From: Gammaproteobacteria bacterium
Lineage (GTDB): Bacteria; Pseudomonadota; Gammaproteobacteria; UBA9214
Reading direction: 5' to 3'
Length of the DNA: 10,220 bases
Assembly: GCA_030635865.1 (NCBI GenBank)
Contig: DAOVYA010000032.1
Span: 1 to 10,220 of the forward strand
In this document: positions 1 to 5,939 of the stretch, one piece after another
Numbering within the stretch: position 1 is the stretch's first letter
How the letters are laid out: every line of letters begins with the position of its first letter
Notes under the pieces: model-generated
The model's input: only the letters and a program-made list of their open reading frames with translations
The model's database searches: none
What the model was told of the DNA's origin: nothing
Translations under genes and position numbers: made by a program

Positions 1-257
1 ATATTACCGGTGCCCACCGTGGCAGACAGGGCCGTGGACAATGCCTGGAAGTGTGATACCTCGCCGTCATCCGTTTTGCAGCTGTATTTGCCGGAAATCA
101 GACCTGCAGCATGCTTGAAACCGCGTACCTGTATCAGGCCCATGCGGATGGTCAGGTAGAGGCCGGTGCCCAGCAGAACCAGCAGTGTGACCGGATTGCT
201 CCATAAAATACCGGACAGCTGTCCGGTCCAGTCCGTCAGTTGCTGGATAAAACCCAC
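1..257 (-). CDS. AGCS-family sodium:alanine/glycine symporter, N-terminal part (cut by window edge)
   Basis: Inner-membrane secondary transporter that imports alanine or glycine with a cation. Only the first 85 codons are present; the gene runs off the left edge. The translation opens with NFVGFIQQLTDWTGQLSGILW, followed by a hydrophobic segment (about residues 21-36), then the family-typical stretch IRMGLIQVRGFKHA and, at the edge, FQALSTALSATVGTGNI, which matches the conserved AGCS/AlsT region. Start: GTG at 257-255. An in-frame TAG lies five codons upstream and no in-frame ATG exists in between, while GGGAGA sits about 8 nt before the GTG. The gene begins 12 nt after the stop of the protease gene, so it is probably the last visible member of the argD-led array. 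The exact substrate cannot be told from this fragment. Confidence 0.85.
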   Translation of the reverse strand, partial: MGFIQQLTDWTGQLSGILWSNPVTLLVLLGTGLYLTIRMGLIQVRGFKHAAGLISGKYSCKTDDGEVSHFQALSTALSATVGTGN

Positions 258-269
258 AAAATTTTCTCC

Positions 270-803
270 CTATTGCGCATATCTCAGCGTCAGTGTATTG
301 CCCTGCTGGTTAAAATCCAGTTGATTCAGAAAGCTCATGCCAAGCAGGACGGAATCATTGCTGACATTCGGGTTGATGCTGGCGCGTACCGGTCCGAGAT
401 GCAACGGGCCAAGCCGGATTTCATCGGCGACGGTTTGCCATGCGCTGACCCTGCCGTTAGCCGTTTGGTAACTCACCTGTCTGCCGCGTTTCAGACCCAG
501 CCTGTCAGCAACACTCACCGGGATGGAGACATCGGTCGCGCCGGTATCCAGCATAAATTTGACCGGCTGGCCGTTAATTTCACCATTTGCAACATAATGC
601 CCATAGCGATTGCGTTGCAGGCGGACCTCGGGGATTTCATCACTTGCGGTCGTCCGGGAAATCTGCCGGTTGGGATTGCGCTGTTGTTCCAGTCGATCGT
701 TGAAGAACCAGGTCAGCAGGACCAGCAGTAATACCCAGGCCGCAATAATCATACCCTTGCCGATATGCTGAGCCTGCTTGTCCTGTTTATCGGGCGTGTT
801 CAT
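270..803 (-). CDS. Membrane-anchored retropepsin-like aspartic protease (clan AA family)
   Basis: A 177-residue single-domain aspartic protease of the bacterial retropepsin-like family (TIGR02281/clan AA type). A short charged N-terminus is followed by one hydrophobic segment at about residues 18-35 (GMIIAAWVLLLVLLTWFF), probably an uncleaved anchor that places the domain in the periplasm. The protease domain covers about residues 58-177. The catalytic motif is D86-T87-G88 in FMLDTGATDVSIP, and the C-terminal half carries LLGMSFLNQL (153-162), typical of the family, which works as a homodimer with one Asp per chain. The ATG at 803 abuts the TAA of the upstream egtB-like gene (TAAATG), implying coupled translation. 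The physiological substrate of this family is generally unknown, and nothing here links it mechanistically to ergothioneine or transport. Confidence 0.85.
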   Translation of the reverse strand: MNTPDKQDKQAQHIGKGMIIAAWVLLLVLLTWFFNDRLEQQRNPNRQISRTTASDEIPEVRLQRNRYGHYVANGEINGQPVKFMLDTGATDVSIPVSVADRLGLKRGRQVSYQTANGRVSAWQTVADEIRLGPLHLGPVRASINPNVSNDSVLLGMSFLNQLDFNQQGNTLTLRYAQ

Positions 804-1958
804 TTAATAAACCAGTCGCAGGCCGGCAAACATGTGGCGCTTGTCCGGTTGGTAGAAGTTCCTGAAACTGGCGCGCTTGATTGCCGGTCGCGTATGCAGG
901 CTGCCGCCGCGCAGGGTGTAGTGCCTGTTATCAAACCACGGTTGTGAATATTCCTCGTAGGGAAAGGGCGTGAAGCCGTCATATTGGTAAAAATGGTTGC
1001 CACACCATTCCCATGCACGCCCGGTATCTTCCAGCTGTTGCAGGCGGCAGGCCACTTCCCACTGGTGCTCATGCGGCAGGTGACCTCCGGCCCATTCGGC
1101 ATAGGCCTGTGCTTCGTACAGGGAGATGCCATTCAATACATCATCGGCATGCAGGTCATAGCCGCCACGTAGCCCTATACCATACCATTTGCCTGCAGCG
1201 TTCTTGCGCCAGTGCTGCGGGCCCGAAAGTTTCTCCTGTTCCAGCCAGTGCCAGCCGGAATCACTCCAGAGGTTCTGCCGGGTATAGCCGCCATCTTCCA
1301 TAAAGGCGAGGAATTCACTATTGCATACCGGCTTGCTGGCGATGCGATAAGGTCCCAGTGTTGCCTGTTGTGCCGGCAGTTCATTGTCATAGGCCAGTGG
1401 TGTCTTGCCGCCAACCCTGTAATGGCCTGCGTCTATGCTGACGGTTTCCACTGCCGGTTGTTTTGCCAACAGTAGATTTTCAATAGAGTAGTCAGGCGCG
1501 GGCTGAGCCAGCGCCTGCTGGGTCAGCGCCATTAACATGGTCTCGTAGTGCTGGTTATAATGCTGAATAAGAAAATGTACCAGGTAATCATCCTGCATGA
1601 GCGGGTGCTCGCTAATCCCGGATGCGGGTGTTGCAAGGGCTTCGTAATTCATTGACTGCAGTCCATGCACCCATTGCTGCATGACATCAGGCGCCGGGAT
1701 TTTTTGCCCGCGTTCGGGCTTCGGGGTGAGCGGGGGTGTATAGAGCTCTCTGACCGGTGCTGTAAAACGGTTGTCTTGCTGAACAATCTCCTGTAACCAG
1801 TAACACTCAATGTAGGTACAGTGTCCCAGGTGCCAACCCAGCGGACTCAGTTCGCGGTGGAACTGTCGTCGGAAGCTGTCTTCATCGAGCTGTCCGGCCA
1901 GTGCCGTTACGAGGTCCTGCGCCATGCGCAGTTCATCGAGTAGTTCCAGGTTGTTCAC
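804..1958 (-). CDS. egtB: EgtB-like ergothioneine biosynthesis sulfoxide synthase (DinB_2 + FGE-sulfatase fold)
   Basis: Non-heme iron enzyme expected to join hercynine to a thiol donor (gamma-glutamylcysteine or cysteine) using O2, the central C-S bond step of ergothioneine synthesis. It has 384 residues, a little short for the family. The N-terminal DinB-like domain (about 1-150) carries the iron ligands: H46 in GWHLGH, and H133 and H137 in HYNQHYET. The C-terminal formylglycine-enzyme-like domain (about 170-384) has PHEHQWEVA (295-303), WEWCGN (316-321), LRGGSLHTRP (349-358), and SFRNFYQPDKRHMFAGLRLV at the end. Start: GTG at 1958, forming a GTGA overlap with the egtC-like stop, so translation is coupled. 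Alternatives: a selenoneine synthase (SenA) or other EgtB paralogue. The adjoining amidotransferase favours the ergothioneine role. No EgtD methyltransferase is visible. Confidence 0.82.
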   Translation of the reverse strand: MNNLELLDELRMAQDLVTALAGQLDEDSFRRQFHRELSPLGWHLGHCTYIECYWLQEIVQQDNRFTAPVRELYTPPLTPKPERGQKIPAPDVMQQWVHGLQSMNYEALATPASGISEHPLMQDDYLVHFLIQHYNQHYETMLMALTQQALAQPAPDYSIENLLLAKQPAVETVSIDAGHYRVGGKTPLAYDNELPAQQATLGPYRIASKPVCNSEFLAFMEDGGYTRQNLWSDSGWHWLEQEKLSGPQHWRKNAAGKWYGIGLRGGYDLHADDVLNGISLYEAQAYAEWAGGHLPHEHQWEVACRLQQLEDTGRAWEWCGNHFYQYDGFTPFPYEEYSQPWFDNRHYTLRGGSLHTRPAIKRASFRNFYQPDKRHMFAGLRLVY

Positions 1959-2734
1959 AGAGCCTGTAACTCGGGTGGATTGTTTGGATCAAGAACCAGG
2001 ATATGGTGTTCCGGTACCGGCTGCCAGAAGCCGTTTTCCGAGAAGCGTTCCGAGGCGACCAGTTGCCCGCCCGGAAACAGTTCATCATCGGTCGTGTAGT
2101 ACAGTGACGGGGATTCATGGTTCAGTCCATGCCGGGCTGCATAGAGTCGCTCGCCGTCTGAAATGACGATATTCAGCAGTGCCGATTGATCATCGATCCA
2201 GTTGGCAATCAGCCTGAACAATTTGCGGATTGCCCCGGGCAGGTCTGCTGTTTTGTCTCCAAGTAATAGTTGGCGCAGGATTATGAACAGGTATTCGGAA
2301 TCCGTATTCCCCCGTATCTTCGCGATGCTCCCGGGGGACAGTATTTGCAGTATTTCCGGTAACACCTGCGCATGAAAGTCATGGATAAAGCCGTTGTGCG
2401 CAAACAGGTATTTGTCGTCGCTGAAGGGTGCTGTATTGAACGTGTGCACCGGGTTGCCCGGGGTTGCACTGCGTACTTCTGCAATCCAGAGGGGTTCGCA
2501 AAGGGTGGCAGCGAGGTCAGGCAGGTTGTTGTCTCCCCAGATCGGTGCTGTACAGGTGTAGGTGGAGGCGATACGTTCCCGGTTATACCAGCCAAACCCG
2601 TAGCCATCAGCATTCAGTTTGGTGTACTTCAGCTCCCCTGGTTCCCAGGACTGCCTGTACAGGCTGTGTGGCGGGTCAATCAGAAATTGTTGCAGTGGTA
2701 TGGCAGATCCCAGGTATGCGGCTAGTCTGCACAT
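1955..2734 (-). CDS. egtC: EgtC-like class II glutamine amidotransferase
   Basis: An N-terminal-nucleophile amidohydrolase of 259 residues. In the ergothioneine pathway EgtC removes the gamma-glutamyl group from the gamma-glutamyl-hercynylcysteine sulfoxide made by EgtB. The protein begins MCRLAAYLGS, so Cys2 becomes the catalytic residue after Met removal. Other class II features are DGYGFGWY (43-50), the R/S segment IAEVRSATPG, AHNGFIHDF with the oxyanion-hole Asn-Gly, and GNTDSEYLF. Start: ATG at 2734, with a strong GGGGGA ribosome-binding site about 6 nt upstream. It follows argF after 48 nt and overlaps egtB by 4 nt. The EgtC name rests on the class II fold plus this overlap; a YafJ-type amidotransferase of other specificity is the alternative if the neighbour were ignored. 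Confidence 0.85.
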   Translation of the reverse strand: MCRLAAYLGSAIPLQQFLIDPPHSLYRQSWEPGELKYTKLNADGYGFGWYNRERIASTYTCTAPIWGDNNLPDLAATLCEPLWIAEVRSATPGNPVHTFNTAPFSDDKYLFAHNGFIHDFHAQVLPEILQILSPGSIAKIRGNTDSEYLFIILRQLLLGDKTADLPGAIRKLFRLIANWIDDQSALLNIVISDGERLYAARHGLNHESPSLYYTTDDELFPGGQLVASERFSENGFWQPVPEHHILVLDPNNPPELQAL

Positions 2735-2749
2735 GATATCCCCCGGTAT

Positions 2750-2773
2750 GGCATCAAAGACTTTGTTGATGCC
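2750..2773 (-). other. Intercistronic hairpin between argF and egtC
   Basis: GGCATCAA and TTGATGCC form a perfect 8-bp stem around an 8-nt loop in the 48-nt gap between the argF stop and the egtC start. No U-tract follows in the direction of transcription (the next bases are ATACCGGGGG, which include the egtC ribosome-binding site). It is therefore more likely an mRNA processing or stability element than a rho-independent terminator. It lies only about 15 nt from the egtC start codon and could modulate access to the ribosome-binding site. Confidence 0.5.
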
Positions 2774-2782
2774 TGAATATGG

Positions 2783-3688
2783 TTATGCTCCCAGCAGAAA
2801 TTCAAGCAGGGCCTTTTGGGCATGCAGTCTGTTTTCCGCTTCGTCCCATACTACGCTCCGGGGCCCGTCAATCACATCTGCAGCGACTTCTTCGCCCCGG
2901 TGCGCCGGCAGGCAATGCATGAATAATGCATCGGTAGCAGCGGCTTCCATAACATTTGTATCAACCTGGTAATCTGCAAAGGCCTTTTCACGCTTTGCCT
3001 GTTCTTCCTCCTGTCCCATGCTGGCCCATACATCTGTCACCACCAGGTCTGCACCGGCTGCCGCATCTGTGGCAGTGTCCGTTATGACAGCATGCGGGCC
3101 GGCAGCATCAAGTATCACCTGATCCGGTTCGTAACCCTTTGGGCAGGCTATATGCAGTTTAAAGTCGAACCGGCGGGCTGCATTGATGTAGGAGTGGCAC
3201 ATGTTATTGCCGTCCCCGATCCAGGCGACAGTCTTCCCGCGCATATCGCCGCGCTGTTCATACCAGGTTTGCATGTCGGCAAGCAGTTGGCACGGGTGAT
3301 ACATGTCGGTAAGGGCATTGATAATAGGTACAGCCGAATAATTGGCAAAGCGTTCTATCTTTTCGTGCTCATAGGTCCTGATCGTGATGACATCTGACAT
3401 GCGCGACAATACGCGTGCCGAGTCTTCTATTGTCTCCCCACGGCCAAGCTGTGTGTCACGAGGTGACAGAAATATTGCATGTCCGCCAAGTTGTGCCATG
3501 CCGACTTCGAAGGACATGCGTGTGCGGGTTGATGATTTTTCAAATACCATGGCCAGCACGCGGTGCTTGCATGTTTCATCGTGTTTGCCGGCTGCATGGC
3601 TGGCCTTGAGTTCTATGGCGCGCTTTATCAGTCCACCGAGTTCATCGGGGGACAGGTCGAGCAACGTCAGAAAATGTCGGGTACTCAT
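2783..3688 (-). CDS. argF: Ornithine carbamoyltransferase
   Basis: Cytosolic enzyme converting ornithine and carbamoyl phosphate to citrulline in arginine biosynthesis; 301 residues, the usual length for a trimeric OTCase. Visible motifs: the carbamoyl-phosphate loop S53-T-R-T-R57, HPCQ at 131-134, the ornithine-binding D-x-x-x-SMG segment (DVWASMG, about 219-225), and [11 protein letters not shown] from 258. The start is placed at the ATG at 3688 ([13 protein letters not shown]) because AAGGA lies 7 nt upstream and homologues begin here. A longer in-frame opening from 3736 would add 16 residues that overlap the end of argD and have no support. The start follows the argD stop by 4 nt, so the two are translationally linked and act in the same pathway: ArgD makes acetylornithine, which after deacetylation feeds ArgF. 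Confidence 0.97.
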   Translation of the reverse strand: MSTRHFLTLLDLSPDELGGLIKRAIELKASHAAGKHDETCKHRVLAMVFEKSSTRTRMSFEVGMAQLGGHAIFLSPRDTQLGRGETIEDSARVLSRMSDVITIRTYEHEKIERFANYSAVPIINALTDMYHPCQLLADMQTWYEQRGDMRGKTVAWIGDGNNMCHSYINAARRFDFKLHIACPKGYEPDQVILDAAGPHAVITDTATDAAAGADLVVTDVWASMGQEEEQAKREKAFADYQVDTNVMEAAATDALFMHCLPAHRGEEVAADVIDGPRSVVWDEAENRLHAQKALLEFLLGA

Positions 3689-3692
3689 GTTT

Positions 3693-4868
3693 TTATCCTT
3701 CGAGAAAACTGCGCACCAGGTCACTGACTTGTTCAATGATCATGTCGACCTGTTTTTCAGTCGTTATCAAGGGGGGTAACAGGCGTACAACGCGCTCGGC
3801 CGTGACGTTGATCAGCAGCCCCTGTGAAGCGGCTATGCTTGCCAGTTCAGTGCAGGGCCGGTCAAGCTCTATACCAATCATCAGCCCGAGGCCGCGGATT
3901 TCGGTAACGCCTTTCAGATTTTTCAGTGCCCTGGTAAATCCCTTTAGCAGTTGTTGACCAAGTTCGGCCGCCTTTATTACCAGCTTATCCTGTTCAATCG
4001 TATCCAGTACTGCCAGCGCAGCAGCGCAGGCCAGCGGATTGCCGCCAAAGGTGGTTCCGTGACTGCCGGGCTGCAGCATATCTGCAGCCTTGCCATTGGC
4101 AAGACAGGCGCCAATGGGCACACCGTTACCGAGCGCTTTTGCAAGCGTTACGACATCCGGCAGAATGCCCTTGTGCTGGTAGGCAAACCATTTCCCGGTG
4201 CGGCCCATGCCGGTCTGGATCTCATCGAGCATCATCAGCCAGTTGTGCTCATCACAGATATTGCGTATTCCTTCCAGGTAGCCGGTATCCGGAATATTGA
4301 TGCCACCTTCGCCCTGCACCGGTTCAACCAGTACCGCTACGGTGTCACTTTTATTGGCAGCCACTGTCTTGATGGCATCCAGGTCGTTGTACGGGACGCG
4401 TATGAAGCCGCGTACCAGCGGTTCAAAACCAGCCTGTACCTTGCGGTTCCCGGTTGCGGTAAGTGTTGCCATGGTGCGGCCATGGAAACTGTTTTCCATG
4501 ACGATAATAGCCGGGCATTTTATATCTTTGCTGTGGCCAAACAGGCGGGCGATCTTTATGGCTGCTTCGTTGGCTTCTGCGCCAGAGTTGGAGAAGAATA
4601 CCCGGTCCATTTTTGCCAGCGTACACAAGCATTCTGCCAGTTGCTCCTGTAGAGGAATGCCATACAGGTTGGAAGTGTGTACCAGTTTTCCAGCCTGTAC
4701 AGTGATGGCCTGCGTCACCGCCGGGTGTGCATGACCGAGTCCGCACACCGCGATACCGCTCAGGGCATCCAGGTATTGTTTGTTTTCTGTGTCCCACAAC
4801 CAGATGCCTTCACCACGTTCAAACCGGATTGGCAGTCGTTTGTAGGTCGACATGATGTGATCAGCCAT
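3693..4868 (-). CDS. argD: Acetylornithine aminotransferase (PLP-dependent)
   Basis: Class III aminotransferase of 391 residues converting N-acetylglutamate semialdehyde to N-acetylornithine; many bacterial ArgD proteins also serve as succinyldiaminopimelate transaminase in lysine synthesis. The PLP site is clear: NSGAEANE (94-101), SFHGRT (127-132), [12 protein letters not shown] (214-225) with D215 contacting the pyridine nitrogen, the Schiff-base lysine K244 in [14 protein letters not shown], and HGTTFGGNP (270-278). Start: ATG at 4868, preceded by a modest GGATGAAG. A second ATG at codon 6 (4853) is possible but has no better ribosome-binding site. It is the promoter-proximal gene of the array continuing through argF and egtCB. 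A terminator-like hairpin ends only 14 nt before the start codon, suggesting attenuation or readthrough. Confidence 0.96.
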   Translation of the reverse strand: MADHIMSTYKRLPIRFERGEGIWLWDTENKQYLDALSGIAVCGLGHAHPAVTQAITVQAGKLVHTSNLYGIPLQEQLAECLCTLAKMDRVFFSNSGAEANEAAIKIARLFGHSKDIKCPAIIVMENSFHGRTMATLTATGNRKVQAGFEPLVRGFIRVPYNDLDAIKTVAANKSDTVAVLVEPVQGEGGINIPDTGYLEGIRNICDEHNWLMMLDEIQTGMGRTGKWFAYQHKGILPDVVTLAKALGNGVPIGACLANGKAADMLQPGSHGTTFGGNPLACAAALAVLDTIEQDKLVIKAAELGQQLLKGFTRALKNLKGVTEIRGLGLMIGIELDRPCTELASIAASQGLLINVTAERVVRLLPPLITTEKQVDMIIEQVSDLVRSFLEG

Positions 4869-4882
4869 TTTTTACTTCATCC

Positions 4883-4914
4883 AAAATAGAAAAGGCAGCC
4901 CGTTACAGACTGCC
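4883..4914 (-). terminator. Terminator-like hairpin (possible attenuator) immediately before argD
   Basis: On the minus strand GGCAGTC and GGCTGCC pair into a 7-bp stem (one G-U) with a 7-nt loop, followed by TTTTCTATTTT. The U-rich tract ends 14 nt before the argD ATG. That leaves no room for a promoter between hairpin and gene, so transcription of argD must pass through it, unless it simply ends upstream transcripts and argD is poorly expressed. No convincing arginine-rich leader peptide is visible. Confidence 0.5.
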
Positions 4915-4937
4915 ATCTTGCATACCAAGCGGGTTCC

Positions 4938-5025
4938 CGTCATTGCGAGCGAAGCGAAGCAATCTCATCTTAGTACAATCAAGCGTTTAGAGATTGCTTC
5001 GTCACTGTCGTTCCTCGCAATGACG
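4938..5025. repeat. Palindromic intergenic repeat, copy 1
   Basis: An imperfect inverted repeat. The left arm (4938-4966) and right arm (4990-5025) share the outer 12 bases CGTCATTGCGAG and the inner 12 bases CGAAGCAATCTC, separated by an asymmetric internal bulge (5 nt left, 12 nt right). The 23-nt centre is not paired. A related copy lies at 9996-10082 and a third, interrupted half-copy at 10094-10220. The pattern resembles non-autonomous REP/MITE-type elements of proteobacterial intergenic DNA. It sits in the presumed 5' leader of the argD transcript. Confidence 0.85.
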
Positions 5026-5057
5026 TCCCTGTTGCTGATTCTATAGCCTGCAGCCCG

Positions 5058-5091
5058 AAAAGCGCAAACCCGGCCAGTGACCGGGTTTGCG
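5058..5091 (-). terminator. Rho-independent terminator of the PuuD-like gene
   Basis: A perfect 11-bp stem (CGCAAACCCGG with CCGGGTTTGCG, loop of 7 nt) lies about 65 nt past the stop codon at 5155. On the minus strand it is followed by CTTTTCGGG. The short U-tract is modest but the stem is strong. It separates this gene from the argD-led array that reads in the same direction. Confidence 0.75.
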
Positions 5092-5154
5092 TGTCCTGCT
5101 GTTGCTGAATCAGTCCTGTTTCTGTCTGATTATCCAGCGTTTTTCAGGGCTTCC

Positions 5155-5742
5155 CTAGAAAGGCAGGCCATGCGCATGGCCGACCATGCACATCAGCATG
5201 GGGATAGACAGCAGCGTATTGGTGCGCGATGCCATCAGTGCCACCTTCTTTCCGGCGGCAATCTCGTCAGCAGAGGCTTCCACTATGCCGAGGATCTTCT
5301 TCTGGTTCGGCCAGATCAGTACCCACACGTTGAACAGCATGATGGTGCCCAGCCAGGCCCCGATACCGATAACCTGCCAACCATCCTGCAGGGTAAAAGC
5401 TGCAACTGCGCCACCTTCACCGAGGTTCTGCAGCGCACCAACGCCTGTTATCCAGGTGGCAACGGCGCCCCAGCGGAACCACAGCAGGGCGCGTGGTGCG
5501 ACGTATTTGTTGATTGCGGCGGGACCAGGACCGCCTTCGTCACCCAGGGCTTCCCCGACAGCCGGCACCTGGACAAAGTTGAAGTAGTACAGCAGGCCGA
5601 TCCAGACAACACCGGCCAGAACATGGAACCAGACTTCAAATGAGAGCGCGTTGAGATCGGTTGTGCCAAGGCCAAGTACAATAAGGAACGCAAGGACAAA
5701 ACCGGAAATAATGGTGCCCAAGACAGAAGTTAGCGGATTCAT
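5155..5742 (-). CDS. Urate oxidase N-terminal/PuuD-family membrane protein
   Basis: A 195-residue polytopic inner-membrane protein with about five hydrophobic segments (roughly 6-27, 36-58, 85-105, 120-145, 173-190). It matches my memory of the urate oxidase N-terminal family: TTDLNALSFEVWFHVLAGVVWIGLLYYFNFVQVP (27-60), KYVAPRALLWFRW, GAWLGTIMLFNVWVLIWPNQKKILG and ASRTNTLLSIPML. Full-length PuuD urate hydroxylases add a C-terminal cytochrome c domain; this protein ends at GHAHGLPF and has no CxxCH, so it is a membrane-domain-only form whose activity is uncertain. H40, H189 and H191 are conceivable heme or metal ligands (inference). Start: ATG at 5742, with GGGAGA about 9 nt upstream. It appears monocistronic, with its own terminator at 5058-5091 and an IscR-like operator upstream. 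Confidence 0.75.
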   Translation of the reverse strand: MNPLTSVLGTIISGFVLAFLIVLGLGTTDLNALSFEVWFHVLAGVVWIGLLYYFNFVQVPAVGEALGDEGGPGPAAINKYVAPRALLWFRWGAVATWITGVGALQNLGEGGAVAAFTLQDGWQVIGIGAWLGTIMLFNVWVLIWPNQKKILGIVEASADEIAAGKKVALMASRTNTLLSIPMLMCMVGHAHGLPF

Positions 5743-5782
5743 TGAGGGGTCTCCCAGTGTGGTGCTGCAAGCAGTTTATGAA

Positions 5783-5811
5783 TTTATGTAATAGCTGACT
5801 AAATTAGTCAG
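5783..5811 (-). promoter_or_regulatory. Candidate sigma70 promoter of the PuuD-like gene
   Basis: On the minus strand CTGACT (5811-5806) and CATAAA (5788-5783) are separated by 17 nt, each matching four of six sigma70 consensus bases. This would start transcription roughly 30-35 nt before the start codon. The -35 hexamer lies inside the IscR-like palindrome, the arrangement expected for repression. The hexamers alone are weak. Confidence 0.4.
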
Positions 5812-5815
5812 GAAT
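5791..5815. promoter_or_regulatory. IscR type 1-like (Rrf2 family) operator
   Basis: A 25-nt site reading ATAGCTGACTAA then ATTAGTCAGGAAT. Its core is a 7-bp perfect inverted repeat, CTGACTA/TAGTCAG, with a 3-nt spacer. Against the Escherichia coli IscR type 1 consensus as I remember it (ATASYYGACTR, WWW, YAGTCRRSTAT) it matches 24 of 25 positions, the exception being A at position 23. IscR with a [2Fe-2S] cluster represses through such sites. It lies 49-73 nt upstream of the PuuD-like start and 125 nt or more upstream of hyuB on the other strand. Confidence 0.65.
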
Positions 5816-5939
5816 GCGAGGATACGGCAGGTATGCTCGTATTGCAATATACTGAATTCGGGATTTCTGCCAAAAAAGCATTGGGTTACAGCACATCCGC
5901 TACTATTGAGACTTGCTGGATACAGGCCGGGGGACACGC

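Noticed and set aside
804..1958. Selenoneine synthase (SenA) instead of EgtB.
   Set aside because: No SenB glycosyltransferase or SenC/SelD-like gene is adjacent, and the overlapping amidotransferase fits EgtC. It is kept as an alternative only.
3689..3736. A 16-residue N-terminal extension of argF.
   Set aside because: It overlaps argD; the ATG at 3688 has a well-placed AAGGA and gives the normal OTCase length.
3951..4652. A 233-codon open frame on the plus strand.
   Set aside because: It lies entirely antisense to argD, whose motifs are unmistakable; the translation has no recognisable domain.
4899..4925. A tiny leader ORF (Met-Gln-Asp-Gly-Ser-Leu-stop) overlapping the hairpin before argD.
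   Set aside because: It has no arginine codons and no clear ribosome-binding site, so it does not support classic leader-peptide attenuation.
5825..5853. A plus-strand promoter for hyuB with TATACT at 5848-5853.
   Set aside because: There is no acceptable -35 at normal spacing and no extended -10; support is too weak to list.
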